Below, piece after piece: positions 43,905-56,445 of a stretch of DNA of 64,000 nucleotides. The notes beneath the pieces are model-generated. The model was not told the DNA's origin and ran no database searches. It was given only the letters and a program-made list of their open reading frames with translations. A program made the position numbers and the translations under genes. The stretch lies in assembly GCA_047495785.1 (NCBI GenBank), contig JBLDXI010000007.1, positions 1,364,001 to 1,428,000 of the forward strand, read 5' to 3'. The stretch is from Lepidodermella squamata (Eukaryota > Gastrotricha). The stretch's first letter is position 1; every line of letters starts with the position of its first letter.

Positions 43905-45902
43905 ATGCGCTTCGCTGCGTCGATTTTCGCTATATTGTCGCTCGCGACATTTCCTACCTTTATCCAATCGTCGATGATGACTTTCGAGAAATGGCTGACT
44001 AAGCCTGAGCTGAATAATTTGCTGCCTGCTACGCTGTTGCCATACTTTGACCAGCAAGTTAATTCGAAAACAGAATGCTTTTCTTACTGCACGAGCAATG
44101 CGAGTTGCAGTAGTTTGGCTTATAGCGAGTTGAAACGCTTGTGCAAGCTGTACAGTCATCCGGGTTCTGCAACACCGCTGCCAAAACTGAAGCTGGACTT
44201 GGGGCAGGGTCACAAAATGTACTATCGCAGTCACTTTTGCCCTCCTGGTTGGATAGCGGACAACGATAGCGACCGATGTTATCTTCTTCAAAATCAAACT
44301 CTATGGCGTCAATACTCCTGGAAGGCTTGCGACGAAAATTTTCAATCAGAGCTCGTCACGTTCCAGAATATTGACCAACGACGTCGGTTGTACGAAATTC
44401 TCAAGAATAACGCTCCTTCTAATACGACTAAATAGTGGACTGGCTATGCAGCTTTTGCAGCCAACGTCTGGCCAAGGCCCGTTCAAGAGATTAAAGGCTA
44501 CATCAAACGTATGGGAAATGTTGGCATAGATCTCGTGACGCTGACCAATGTCAAAGGACCCGAGGAATGTGCTAACAAGTGCGATCGAGTCTATCGCGAC
44601 AACTGTGTTGCTTTCACATTCTACCGACGAGATAATTACTGCGTTTTGAAGTCGGTTTCTTTCAACGCGCCGGGTGGGTCGGGTGATGTTGATGCTTGGA
44701 ACTATGAAAAAGTGCGAGGGAGGCCTGTAGCGCGGCTCGAGAATTACAAAATAAACTCCGTAAACGTCAACACCTGCTACAGTGGAACCGCGGCTGCTGT
44801 GCTTACCAGTCAGAGATGTGCCGATATGTGCAAGGAAACGCGTGGCAGGTGCGTGACCTTCCAATTTCGACCCGCTCCTCTGACGCCAGGTGGAACTTGC
44901 TGCCTGTTCTACAACTCATTGTTCAACTCAAGGGCAGTGGAAACTGGAACGAATGTCTACGATTTGGTTGCAATTGACAAACCCCCTTGCATTTTCGGCC
45001 AGCGGTATCACGACAGTTGTTTGACGATAGCTTATGGTGACTTTTTACCAGCGACGCTTCATAATGCTCGGTGCAGTGGTATGGGCGGTATTCTGACTGC
45101 CCCTATCGATGGAACGCAAAAGTATCGAATCATTACTAGCGCTAGTAATCGTTTGGCTAACTTGGGTTTCAGCAACCCTAATTTCATTGTGGACTATGGC
45201 GCTATGGACCCGGGGAAATACCCGAATCCAGCAAATTGGACGACCCAAATCAACAAGCTGTACCTTGCTGGGTCGCCAGCCTATGAACTCTGGCCTTGGA
45301 GTGAACCGCCGAGTTTGGGTCCTGGAGAGTGGCTATGCGGTGCCGGAAAGAATCAGTTTCAAGATTTTGGGGTGGACGTCAACAATCGAATCCTGTGTGA
45401 AATTCCCACATCTCAGTCTTACCCTCAAAATTGTCGACTCACGCCAGCTGGTCGCGAATACAACGGAAGAATGACAAATACGTCAAGTGGAGCTTTATGC
45501 GCTATGTGGAATGGAACTGAATATGACTCAGCGGCAAAAAGCTTTCCTGAGCTCCACGTGTTTCACCGATACTGCAGGAACCCAGACATAGCTCGAATGC
45601 CGAACGGCCCTTTCTGCATGAGGCAGGACAGCAAAACTACGCCTGAATACTGTGATCTGCCCCCGATGTGCCCTGAAACGGATTGGGCACAGGGTCAAGT
45701 TTTTGACAACCCATCCATTCCTTTTGCAACTATAAGTCCGACTAATGACTCTTATGAGTGGACAACTCAACAATTTGATTTCAAGGCTAACGGAATCTGC
45801 AGCTTGGACGTGAGTAACTGGTGCCCTTATTACTTTGGAGGGAGTTGCTACGTAATATACAAGATGCCAAGATTTCACGCCGAAGCTGGGCCAATACGTT
45901 GA
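43905..45902 (+). pseudogene. PAN/C-type-lectin/kringle protein, copy 1, broken
   Basis: From a signal peptide at 43905 (MRFAASIFAILSLA) the frame encodes, in order, a PAN/apple-like Cys module, a first C-type lectin domain, two PAN/apple modules, a second C-type lectin domain ending LCEI, a kringle (six Cys, with FPELH, RYCRNPD, GPFC and EYCD), and the start of a third C-type lectin domain. A single in-frame TAG at 44433 lies inside the first lectin domain. At 45889 the sequence switches to an unrelated duplicate, truncating the third lectin domain after eight foreign bases of frame (GPIR stop). Secreted, probably carbohydrate- or protein-binding when intact. 45270-45888 is duplicated at 56446-57064. 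Confidence 0.82.
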
Positions 45903-46284
45903 TTCGAACTGCCGGATGATTTCACAGCAAGAGCGTTGGCATGGTCAGCCTCAGCGCTACCATCTTCCTCGCGGCTATCTTCGTCGACAATACTTTTATT
46001 CTCCGAGCCAATAATTTCCGAGTTGATGCATTTCACGATATTAGCATGAACGTTATTGATCGTTTGTGAGCTCGTGCTGTTGTCAAGTAACCGCTTAACG
46101 GCTGCAAATGAGCCAGTGTATGAGCAGGTGAAGTTGTAAAATTCGTTCCGCGACAAAAATCTTAAAACATTAGCATGATGATAAAAAATGAGGATAAGGA
46201 TGCAAATGTAATATTAGGCTTACTCGCAGCACTTCTTCGAGTGAGAAGTCAATGGGTCGTTGCAAACGTCTAACAACTTCGAAT
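45889..46284 (-). pseudogene. fragment of the copper monooxygenase gene (3' end)
   Basis: 396 bp nearly identical to 59458-59853, the end of exon 4, last intron and exon 5 of the monooxygenase gene on the minus strand. The junction with the lectin fragment at 45889 corresponds to a deletion of the stretch equivalent to 57065-59457. Non-functional. Confidence 0.85.
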
Positions 46285-49200
46285 CAGTCTTGGATTTTGA
46301 GTGAATGTTACATTATCTCAACTCAAGGCTAGAAGATTCCCAACATCTGAAGCAGTCTCTTTTTAAGCAAATGATTGGTTGTTACAAAAACCTTTTTATT
46401 TGAACCAATAAGACGAGCGAAGCAAGAGAATTCTACTAAAATTGTCTACTAAAATTAGCTCCAATACCTCCTAAAAATTACGATACATCGGGCTTTATCA
46501 GACGTCACTACGACGGTTGTTACACTCGGTCCGATTAGTTGTTACATGTGTAACATGTGTAACGTGGAAAAAACCACTTTTCGAAGTCTATCCATTCTCA
46601 CTTGGGCTGATTCGGGATCCCTGTCGGAAAAAGTTGGACCGTGGTGGACCTTTTGGCCTTTCTCACAAGACGGTGGACCATGGTGGCCCATTTTGGACCT
46701 GTCATTTTGTACATTTTTCCGTTTGGCCTCGGCGACTCTGAAAGTTGGCCATTCCATGGCCAAAAAGTGATTTTCGCGAAATTAATCGGAAAATTAGTCA
46801 AACAATTGGACCATGCATGGCCATGGCCTGATCTGCTTTGGCGAGTTTTATTTTCACCTTCGCAAGTTGGTCATTAAACGGCCAAAGAGTCATTCCTCGT
46901 CAAATTTCCGGATAATTAGTTTAACAGTTGGTCCATGCGTGGCCAAGACAGAAAGGCGGGTTTTTCCAACTTCAAAACGTGGTCATTCCATGGCCAAAAC
47001 CTCACTCAAGCGGAATTTCTGAAACTTGCGGAAAATCAGTGAAAAATGGACCACGGATGGCCAAAACCTGTCTGCGCCGAAAAATACCGTGTTTCCCCTG
47101 CTTTTGCGCGGTCACATCGGCAAGACAGTGGTAATAGTAAACACCGCGGAAATACACAATAAGCTCGCAATTAATAGATTAGATGTGAACTAATGATGAC
47201 AGGCCAAATTAGGCCAAAAATTAACCGCAAATATTTTAACTTTCCTGGCAATTTTCGATACTTAACTTCGCAACTTCGCCGGAAAATTTGAAAGTCTTCA
47301 TTGTGAAATCGCATCATTATCGACCTGTTTTTATTATTTAATCGTGATTTGGACAGCTGCGCCGAATATTGAAATTTCAAAAATTTTAACATCGGGAGAG
47401 TTTTCATTAATAAAATATGAATTTTCAAGTTCATCTTACGTAGTCATTCTACGCCACTGGAATCAATATTATATTCCAATTTCATCATGATAAGATTTAT
47501 AATATGACTTGCTTTGAAATCTCGCCTTGAATCTGTAGATTTCATGACAATATAAGACCAAGCTCAAATATCGCAAATATATTTAATTTTGATTATAGCG
47601 AAAAACATTATCGAGTGCACAAGTGCAATAATGACGAGTGAAAGTGCGATATTTCTGTGCGATATTTCTGGACGAGTGAGCACTAAATCACGCGTCAAAC
47701 AACTTGGACAAAAATCTTAAAAACTCCTAACAGCCTTTAAAATAAATTGAAATGAAAACTCTATTACTGAATGAAATGCGCGAGTGAAACACTGTTGCGT
47801 AATAGAATTGCGACAGTGCATTGTTGAACAACGCAAAAACGAGGTCAATCGGCACTAATAATTTTTTCATCTTGCTTTTCACTTGAATTACCTATAGCGG
47901 GCCTCAACTCTTCGTAAATACAAAATCGGTTCATGTTTTCAATCTGATTCTAGTAGTTATTGCTATTTTAACTCTCGATTGCCCGGCACAATCTCTCACG
48001 ATAAAACCGAGGCATCAACGAAATGCCCATATCGACTACTTAATTAAAATTCACTTTTAGCGATCTTTTTGGCGAATGAATTTTTCTAAAAATTGTGATT
48101 AAAATTCACCTAGAAATTCCCATAAATTTAAGCAGATCGTGAAGCTCCATACCGATCTATATCTATCCTGATTCCTCAAAAGTTCTTTCACAAATTTGAG
48201 GGTTTTTCAGAATTTTCCAACAATTTTTCTCAACTCGAATCTGTTTTTGTTGGACCTGGAATATTTTTATTTTATTTTATTCCCTTTGCAGGGTAATCCA
48301 ATGCCGACCGGCCTTGAACTATGCGATGATTGGTACTCTTTTGAACCAACCCGACAGTTGGCGGGTCGTGGTATCATTGCCATCGAGCTATCGTCATTTT
48401 CTTTCGATTTTCTGTCTACTTTCTGTCTATTTTCTGTTCGATTTTTGCCACCAGTGCAATTCAATTTCTGAGGCGATCTCCCTGGATGGACGCAAGGCAC
48501 CGACGAGATGCTTTTTACGCCTAGGTAAAATTCTAGCTATGATTGTCAAGATCGAGTTTTTCAACATTTTTTATCTCGATTTTAAAATTGAAATGACTTC
48601 GAAATTCCTATCTGACCCGACTTTAAATCGAATTTAAATTTATCAACAAATTTCTTAAATTGCAATTTTATCAGGTCAAATTTATCGAATGATTTCTTTT
48701 AGCAAATTGACGGTGTGGAGATGGCGTCTATTCTTTTATTCAAATTTTAGCTGAAGCATTTTCCGTGAAATAATTATTTGCAAATTTATTCCCTGTAGAA
48801 TCAGGTCGATTTATGCTACCAGCCACTGCCTGGCGATCTCAAGTCTCAATCGAACTATGCGTTCCAATAACGTTTCTTAAGCAACCTGGCGATGCAAGGT
48901 GCGTGGGCTGTGCTTCCGAATTCAAACTTGCCCATGACTCCCGGTTCGAAAAAATGGTTTAAGTCTACCAAAAATATTACTTTTGAAAATTCAATTTTGA
49001 TTGGAGAATTTCAATTTTCCTGTAACAGAAAATCATCGAAAAGTGACGCAGCGATTTTTTTATATTTATTTATTTTATTTATTTTCAAACCTAAAATTGC
49101 ATATATTTGTTGAAATATAATTTGAATCGGAAATATTTGAATCGTTTTTGCATGTGTGATTTTTAAATTTTTTTCATGTTTATTTTTCTCAGAAGAAATC

Positions 49201-50450
49201 TATCATTACAAAATTTCTCGAAAATCAAATTATTGTCAAATAAATTTCTCGTTTTCTGATAAATCTTAATAATTTATAATTTTATTCAAAATCTCTTGCA
49301 AAAGTCCAATCGCTTCTAGATTTGATGCCAAGCCATTTGAAGCTATTTTACTAATATAAATCTGAATTTATCCTTATGCAGATAACTTTCGCTACATGGT
49401 GCTGGGCTGAATGCGAGAAGTGGCTAGTAACGGTTGACGATTACCTCTTCGGCGGCGACTAGGGGCGGCTGACTCAACTCACGAACATTATGAATATTGT
49501 GAATTGTTATCTTTTTATCGATTTAAATATTGTGAAATTTAAATACTTGGTGATCATTTTTACAATGTTTGATTTTGAACAATAAAAAAGCGTTTGAAAT
49601 CTGAATTCGAGTTCTTGCACGTAAAAGGGACCAGAGGGAAGGTTGCAGAGGACCAATGCGAGACCAAAATTATGCCGGATTCTGACCCATGGATGACCAC
49701 TAACGGCCAATTGGTTGGCCATGGCATGGCCATCTTGTCCTCGTATTTTTTGCCCACCGTGGCCCATTCCAAGTTGGCCATGGATGGACCATCATGCGGC
49801 CACGAATTTTGGGGCCACCTGGACCCAAATATGAGTGAATTTATTTTGGTCCACCGTGGACCAGATTTTTCCGACAGGGATGCTGGTTCGCCCACAACAA
49901 AATATAACCAAATGGCCAATGCTCTTCCATATATTCAAAAAGTACCAACAATCATCTATCAGCCACGCATAGTCGGGCGAGCCAAACTAGCTAAGTGTGT
50001 TGCTTCACAGAAATGATACTTATGACCGAAACACCTTGTTATGGTTTCATTCAAGTAATGAAGCATACGATCCAAAGATAATAACATCTACACGCCCACC
50101 CTTATGTCTGATATTATCTGACCTTATGTCGATCCTTATTGGCATGTTGGAACAAATGTTGACCATCGACATGTTGGAACACAGTATTTATAAGAGTAGT
50201 AGGTGTTAATTGTATAAGGAAACACATGCGAGCGAAAGGGATCGTGTGAACTGTTCCAATGCATCTCCAAGAGAAAACACTTAGGTATCCGCGTCTAACC
50301 AAGCATTTGCGAAATGGGGTCAGATTTATATATTATTATCCAAAGTGTTAGTAGAGTTCTTACATCTCTTAGAATAACTACATCTTACACCACTGAGAAA
50401 AAGACATGGCTTGAAGATAAGTATAGCATACTGCTGATAGAATTGTGTAT
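46285..50450. other. long stretch without recognised genes; GGCC/GGACC repeat element and exon-like islands
   Basis: A repeat element with inverted termini spans 46617-49885 (separate entry). Between, GC-richer islands at 48293-48375, 48455-48532, 48800-48897 and 49382-49461 are bounded by AG/GT-like borders within AT-rich DNA. The last reads ITFATWCWAECEKW...GGD then TAG. Their frames do not join consistently, so a gene cannot be claimed. 49900-50450 is the 3' flank of the receptor gene. Confidence 0.4.
46617..49885. mobile_element. candidate element with ATCCCTGTCGGAAAAA inverted termini and GGACC/GGCC subterminal repeats
   Basis: Left end ATCCCTGTCGGAAAAA then TTGGACC..TGGTGGACC. The right end is its complement, ending TTTTTCCGACAGGGAT at 49885 (about 35 bp of similarity). 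Inside the ends are diverged tandem units with TGGACCATG, ATGGCCAAAA and TTGGTCC (46630-47060 and 49690-49860). Flanks GCTGATTCG and GCTGGTTCG are similar and could be an imperfect target duplication of about 9 bp, as in Mutator-like elements. No transposase frame. Confidence 0.5.
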
Positions 50451-51605
50451 TTAATTGGTCGTAGCTGCAATAATGCCGTAGCAATTGATGCCAATGTAGG
50501 CTAGAGCGGCTGTAAATCCAACAATGGTGTCCAGAACTCGCCCAACTGTGATAGTTCCACACAAGGCTAGTTTGACTTCCCTTTTCAACAGTGATTTATC
50601 GGATTTTAAAAAGTGGCAAACCGCCATGTCGTAGATAGTAATGACCCAGCATAGCAAGGACAGCAAATTGGTGAAATTGCACAAAAACATTCGAATCGGT
50701 TTGACTGGAACATAGCTCAGCACAGTATCGGCAGAAACCATGAGAGCTAACATGATCGTGACTACAAAAATCGATCTGTCAGCCTCGTTTGGTTCAACTA
50801 CAAAAGCAGAAACCCCCAGGCCTGATAGAAGAGACATGGGGATCATCAGGTTGTTGATGTAGTATGTAGGTTCTCGTTTGAATACGAAACTGAACCTAAG
50901 TGAAAGAAATGCTAAGCGAAAGAAGGTAGTTCATAAGTGTTACCTAGCCACAGCGCTCACATTTTGCCACTGATGCGACGTAGCAGTTCCTCTTAACATT
51001 TTCCATCCTCTATCCTCTCCAACGTAATCAATCGTAGTAATATCAGCCAGCTCGGCTTGATAGAACAACACAGAATAGGTGTCTTCGCGTAGCGCCAACT
51101 CGATGGCGCATTCCTGGGTATCAAACGGAAACATTCGCAGGTCCAAATCGCAAATGGAGTTGAATATGCCGATATAGAATGCCGTGAACTGCAAGGTAGT
51201 CGTGCCCGTAATTTGGTCAACATATTGATAGCTCTTGCAACCATCCATCCCATTAACATCAACGGTATTCTTATGAAGCACGTGGGGCTGCCAGAGAATA
51301 TCCTCCCAGCTGTAGAATGTTAGATTATCATCGGCTGATATTCTGTCGCAAGATATCTGCCATTCCAGTCTGAGATGGCCAGATAGTTTGAACGACTCAG
51401 AAACGTCATCGATATTGTAGAATCTTCCTATTTTCATCATTGGTTTCACCATTACCGGTGAGCATGTCGATTCGTCTTTGCAGTTGGGTGCAGAGGTCTG
51501 TTTCGAAAGTATTGGGCATTTCCTAAGTAGATCGACGCTTAACGGTTCTCTTATTTCAATGTCATCAGCGGCTGCGAGGCCAAAAACGACGATAAAAAAA
51601 TACAT
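50451..51605 (-). CDS. Cys-loop ligand-gated ion channel subunit
   Basis: Exon 1 (51605-50944) and exon 2 (50895-50451) join in phase 2 over a 48-bp intron, giving 368 residues. A signal peptide (about 1-13) is followed by the extracellular domain with W..DILWQP and the Cys-loop Cys152-Cys166 (13 residues between, containing FPFD). Four hydrophobic segments are in exon 2. The M3-M4 intracellular loop is only about 25-30 residues, unusually short. No vicinal Cys pair is seen in the loop C region, so not an alpha-type nicotinic subunit. The segment before M2 reads EADRS; no PAR motif of anion channels. Ligand and ion selectivity cannot be assigned. Neither neighbour is related. Confidence 0.87.
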
Positions 51606-51634
51606 TTTTTTGAACAGAGTCTCTTAGAACGGGC

Positions 51635-52036
51635 CCTGGGCGAAGTGAAATGCTGATCAAGCAAAGCTTGATTATTGCCACTCAGCTTTTCCGCCTGTCG
51701 CGGCGTGTCACCTGAAGAGGAAATTGGATTCCACTAGATTAAAATAGCAAATTTAATTTTTTCAATCGCACGTGGCGTCAATTGCCGAGATGTAAACTTT
51801 AGTTGGGTTGTAACTATGAGCGCCATCTTGATATTTATTCACGTGACATAGGAATGCACATCGTGTGCTGGAGTTGTGCTAGAGGTGATAACACATGTAC
51901 GGCATGGCACCACATCGGTCCCATAGCAAAGAAGGGCGAGTCTTCTGTGTTTAATTGATTTTAATCTTGTGGAATCCAATGTCCTATTCAGGTGACACGC
52001 CGCGACATGCAAGATCAGCATTTCACTTCACCCAGG
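51635..52036. mobile_element. MITE-like element with CCTGGG inverted ends
   Basis: The left arm (51635 to about 51747) and right arm (about 51953-52036) share CCTGGG, GAAGTGAAATGCTGATC, TCGCGGCGTGTCACCTGAA and ATTGGATTCCAC in inver­ted order. The left arm has an extra segment of about 35 bp. About 400 bp, no frame, directly upstream of the receptor gene start. No clear target duplication. Confidence 0.65.
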
Positions 52037-53317
52037 ACAGTGCTCCGCAGACTCGGTTTTCCCGGCGGGCGGCCCGCTTGGCAGGTCATGGCGGCATGTA
52101 GGCGTTAATTGCTGAAATGCGGCCGGATGCCTCGTTTCGCTTGATCATAACCCGAAAATCAGCCTGTCTTACATTATTTTCAGTCAAAACGACTGTAAAA
52201 TACCGCTGTCCAAAGCTCGCCTCGCTCGCATACTGCTTTGCTGGGCCAATCTCGAGCATTTCCCCTCATATTTGGTTAAGTATGATAGACACAAAATTAA
52301 CGTCAATTGACAGTGCCCAGCCGAAGAAGCCAAATGATCCTGTGGTTCTTCAGCTTTCCTTTCGTTGTCATCTTTTGGGAAAGCAGTTGGCTTAGTTGTC
52401 GTTTTCAAGGCCTGTGGAAAATAATTAACCTGCCCCCGCTAAGCACAATCTTACTCTCACGGGCGACAATTTGATAGCATGAAAAATATGTTGCCGATTA
52501 AAGAGCAATAACAATGTTAGTACGGCCGGTAAAGGGTCGAATTGTACCGTATTACCGCGTATTATCTGTCATGTCACTATACCTCGAATTCTACTGAAAT
52601 GTCACTAAAACCTCTATTATAATGACAGTCTCACTAATTCCTCGAATTTACCAGCAAAATTTGGAGGCGGGAAAAGGCCAAATGTTGCTCTTTAGTGACA
52701 GGTTGGCATTTGTGACAACCGACGAAAGTGAGCGTCTTTTACGCTTGGTGCTGCCAATTCGCAATGCTTTAATTTCATAGGTGAGTCGGCGCGCGCAAAC
52801 AAATAAAACAAATAGAAAACATGCGAATTTAACTTAGACATGCAATATTAAGTTTTGAACGGTGAGGAATTTCAAGTAACAAATTAGATATTCTGATTCA
52901 GCGTGAAAAGTAGATCTTTGTGCCGATTTGCGCACGTTTATCTTCCAAAATGATGAAGAAATGCGGACACTCCTGCGCGACCAACTGGCCACGCCTCGAC
53001 GACCCTCGACCACGGTTTGCCGTAATGGGTTCGGCCAAAGCTATAAGGAATAGACTGATGTTCGTCAGGGATTGGATGTGATCGGATTTAATTAGCGTCT
53101 GTTTGGTCGTGTGACCCGAAGCTAAGTTTCGAGTTATGAAGCTTTCACAAATGTGTCCAACTGTGAAAACTTCGGCTAGCAACTCGCTAACTTTGGTAGA
53201 GTGAAGTGAAACGTCGGAGAGCGTTATCAGTGGCACTTCGGAACGAGCGCAGCCACAGGCAAGGGATATTTGCTGTGGACGGGAGCAATGGACGAAGCAT
53301 TCGATGAAGATCGTAAC
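52037..53317. other. spacer without recognised genes
   Basis: AT-balanced sequence with a short run of related words (CCTCGAATT, TGTCACTA) near 52560-52650. Nothing coding was recognised. Confidence 0.45.
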
Positions 53318-54048
53318 TTGTTCATGAGCCGGTACTTACCGCACCAGACTTGAACAAGAAATTCGTTGTATATACAGATGCGTCGCAAATAGGAATTGGG
53401 GCAATGTTGTGCCAGAAGCAGCAAGGGACGATGAGATTGATAGCGGCGGCGAGTTGTGTATTGACACCAACGGAGAGGAGATACGCACCTATTGTAAGGG
53501 AAGCGTTAGCCTCGTGGTGGGCAATCACGCAGTTACCTATTATGACGGAGTTTTCAGCTTCGAACGGACCACAAAACACTTGTGTGGATGAATTCGATGA
53601 AAACGCCCGGTCAAAGGTTGTGGCGGTAGATCCATGAGCTCCAGGAATATGCATCTAGTCCACGTACCGGGAGCTGCGCAGGAAATCCTGAAAAACAAAA
53701 GTCACAATTGAGAAGGTTGAAGAAGAAATCGAGGGTTCGGCAGAAAGAAGAAAGGGATCAGACTGCTGGACAAAGAGGAAAGGCAAGGAATTGCGTGGAG
53801 AAATAGGGAAACTGGCCCAAGGCAAAGACGCCCTAGTAGTCCCGCTGCCGATGCGTCCGACTATCCTGAAACACGCCCATGACGAAGCAGGGGGCGCGCA
53901 CCTATGTTGGAGGAGAACTTGGCACGGAATCAGGGCTGCCTACTGGTGGCCAGGTATGATCGGTGACATCAAGGCATACTGCCAAGGGTGCAGAGCGTAC
54001 CAGTTATTGCGAAAAGCCAGCACGGTAATCACACGAAATGCTCACAAG
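53318..54048 (+). mobile_element. Ty3/Gypsy-type retrotransposon pol fragment
   Basis: 53318-53637 encodes the end of reverse transcriptase and the start of RNase H (EPVLTAPD, FVVYTDASQIGIGA, RRYAPIVREALA). After a degraded stretch, 53791-54048 encodes the integrase zinc-binding region (HDEAGGAH...C.GC) with YWWPGM. No LTRs, protease or integrase core found. Dead fragment. Confidence 0.82.
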
Positions 54049-55689
54049 TAATCTCATAAGTCCAGCGAGAAAAACAAACAAAAACAATTAATCCTAATTT
54101 TTCAATCACTATACCTGTCCTAAATGTGATCCTGTCCTGCAATTATATGTTATTTTCCTTATACTTTGTCAACGTTCCCTCTCTTGGGTGTAATAGCTTC
54201 TATAAATAAATAAATCAATCAATGTTTTCCTTCTTTCCCGCGCGGTTCGAGGAAATGAACTCCGATGATTCAACCCATCATATTATTTTCCTCTTTCCTC
54301 AACCCGGCAACTTACGCCCCGGCACTGCAAGAGCCGCTAGTGCGTCCTCCAGCCAAGCAGCAGTCGGTCGAGCCAACAGCAGCCCGGCAGCTGGTGGAGG
54401 CGGCTAACAGAATGTCTACAACTGCCAGCAACATGCTCAGCCAGCCTTGGCGGCAACCCGGAGGATTCAGGAAGAAGTAGCCCGCGCAGCATCCCGTAGG
54501 GCCCAGGAGGAAGCAGCCCTCGCGGCGGCCAGGAGAGCCCAGGCCAATGAGGACAGGCGCCAGCGGCGACAGTGGTTGAGGGAAACGAGGCCGGCTGGGG
54601 TGGCGAAGCAGCGGCCGGTGGAGCAGAGGAAACAGTAGTTACATTATTTGGCGGGTTTTTTATCCCTCTAATGCCGGGAACGTGTATACTCAAACTGCGG
54701 CTATTCACCTTGAATTCTCATACTTCCCGACTTATTCAGGAAAAACGGTTTGGTAAAATTTTAGATGGCCATCTGAACTACCCGATTCCGAAAACCGCGG
54801 ACTCGCCGCGTTGATTACGTAACACAGGTGTGCGCGCAAATCACGGGTACGCATGCTTTTTGTGTAAACTCAGTCAAATTTCGACCAAATGACACGGGGG
54901 TCGCGCGGTCGGCCTGTTTTGTGTGCATCGATGCATACAGTTTTGTATTAACACAACTGTCACTTGAGTTTACTCATGCACCTATAGTTATTTCGATATC
55001 TTTTTTTCATTTTTGGTGCGGAAAATAAATAATTCAGGGCATGATGTGCACGCATGGCGTGGCAGATGTTGCGCAACATAACATTGCGTAACAGTAATGC
55101 GTTTTCTATAGTTACGCAATAATAAATGCTCACTCATAATGCATACGATCGGACATATAAACTGCACAAGGAGACCGCATAGAATCACACATCTTAAGTT
55201 TATATTTTAAGTTTTATTTCAAATATGGCAAGTCAACCTCTTTTAGCGGTACCTACAGCGGATCCGAAGTGCGCTGCCCAACAACTGGTCGCGACATCTA
55301 CCTGCGCTGCATGCTGATATGGCGCCGCAAGCCGACGTTCTAGTTGCCACTGCATGTTGTTTCATCGCGAATTTTTTATCACTTATATCAATTTTGTAAA
55401 ATTTTGAATAAAACACATGTGATTTTTGCGCTCTTCCTGTGTTAACTCAAGAGCGAGTTTATACAAGTTTTCAAGCATGAGTAAACTCAGGTGACACGTG
55501 TGTATAATCGGCCTCAAGCCCAGAAGCCTGAAAAGCGCCTCCCAGACTGAGTTTACACAAGTTGCGTGTTAGTTAACTCAAAATGAGTGAATTTTCCCCA
55601 ATGAGTATACTCAATTTGTATAAACTAAGCAGCTGCCGGCATTAGAGGGTTATCTATGGTTTTCTTTGGTTGTTGCTTTTGGAAGCAAT
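54049..55689. other. spacer of retroelement tails and an inverted repeat
   Basis: 54050-54215 ends in a (ATAA)n/AATC-type tail after TAATAGCTTCTATAAATAAA, like the 3' end of a non-LTR element. 54222-54638 is GC-rich with overlapping frames rich in Ala, Arg, Glu and Gln, not recognised, possibly gag-like. 54959-54978 and 55476-55495 are inverted copies (GAGTTTACTCATG), with further AGTTTAC words around them. Confidence 0.4.
54959..55495. repeat. inverted repeat around 500 bp (GTCAC..GAGTTTACTCATG)
   Basis: 20-bp arms with one mismatch at 54959-54978 and 55476-55495. Several extra GAGTTTA and TAAACTCA words lie inside and outside. Possibly the ends of a small transposon. Confidence 0.4.
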
Positions 55690-56440
55690 CGTTGCACGCT
55701 GGCTGAGTCGTTTCTTAGAGGATAGACACCTCCTGCCAGACAATCAATTTGCGTTCCGCGAGCACCATTCCGCTGTCGACATTCGCGTCCAAATCGCTCA
55801 TCGGGCGTATGGCGTATCAATGCCGTACTGACAAGCTCAAGTTCGTGAAGGCGGTACCGGTGTTATTTTTCGGAGGCTGAGTCGAGTGTGCAGGGAGAAT
55901 TCGACCGTGTATCTTCGTGGGCCCGGCTTTGGCGCCAGCAGTTCAACGCCTCTAAAAGTGAAGCGCTCGCTTTCGGGCGGCAACCACCAGCCCTGCAATT
56001 GTCGCTCAACGGCTCTGCTATCACTCAGGTCGAAGTGTTGCGTGTCTTAGGCATTCACTTTGACGCCAAGCTCTCTTGGAAGCCCCACATGGACCGAACC
56101 CTGAGCCGCTGCGGGCAAAATCTGTCTTGGTACCACACCATCGGCACCCTAGGCTCTCCTTCCGCTGGCGTCGTGCCAGCTACCTCGCTCTCGTCCGCTC
56201 GATCGCCTCTTTCGGCTGCGTCGTCTTTTCGCCAGCTGCAAAGCAACAGTTACGCCGAAAATGCCTGCAGACAACATGTGCTACCACTTCGCGAGCAAAT
56301 CGGAGGCGTCCGCTTACGTCCGCCAGCGACGATGAAGTCACCCGTAGTCGTCCTCCATGACCGTCTGTCGTCGGGCCCGCTCCCTGTCTTCGTGACCTAG
56401 TCCACCCTTTACCCTTTCTTCCTTGTATTATCCGTCCTTC
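55690..56440 (+). mobile_element. second LINE fragment (reverse transcriptase pieces)
   Basis: 55690-55830 encodes a piece with ARWLSRFLEDRHLLPDNQFAF. 55888 onward encodes the thumb region (FNASKSEALAFG, LRVLGIHFDAKLSWK), then a frameshift near 56140. The palm with FADD is deleted. The sequence differs from the LINE at 38.4 kb, so it is another family member. It ends right at the lectin copy 2 breakpoint (56446). Confidence 0.75.
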
Positions 56441-56445
56441 TGTTC

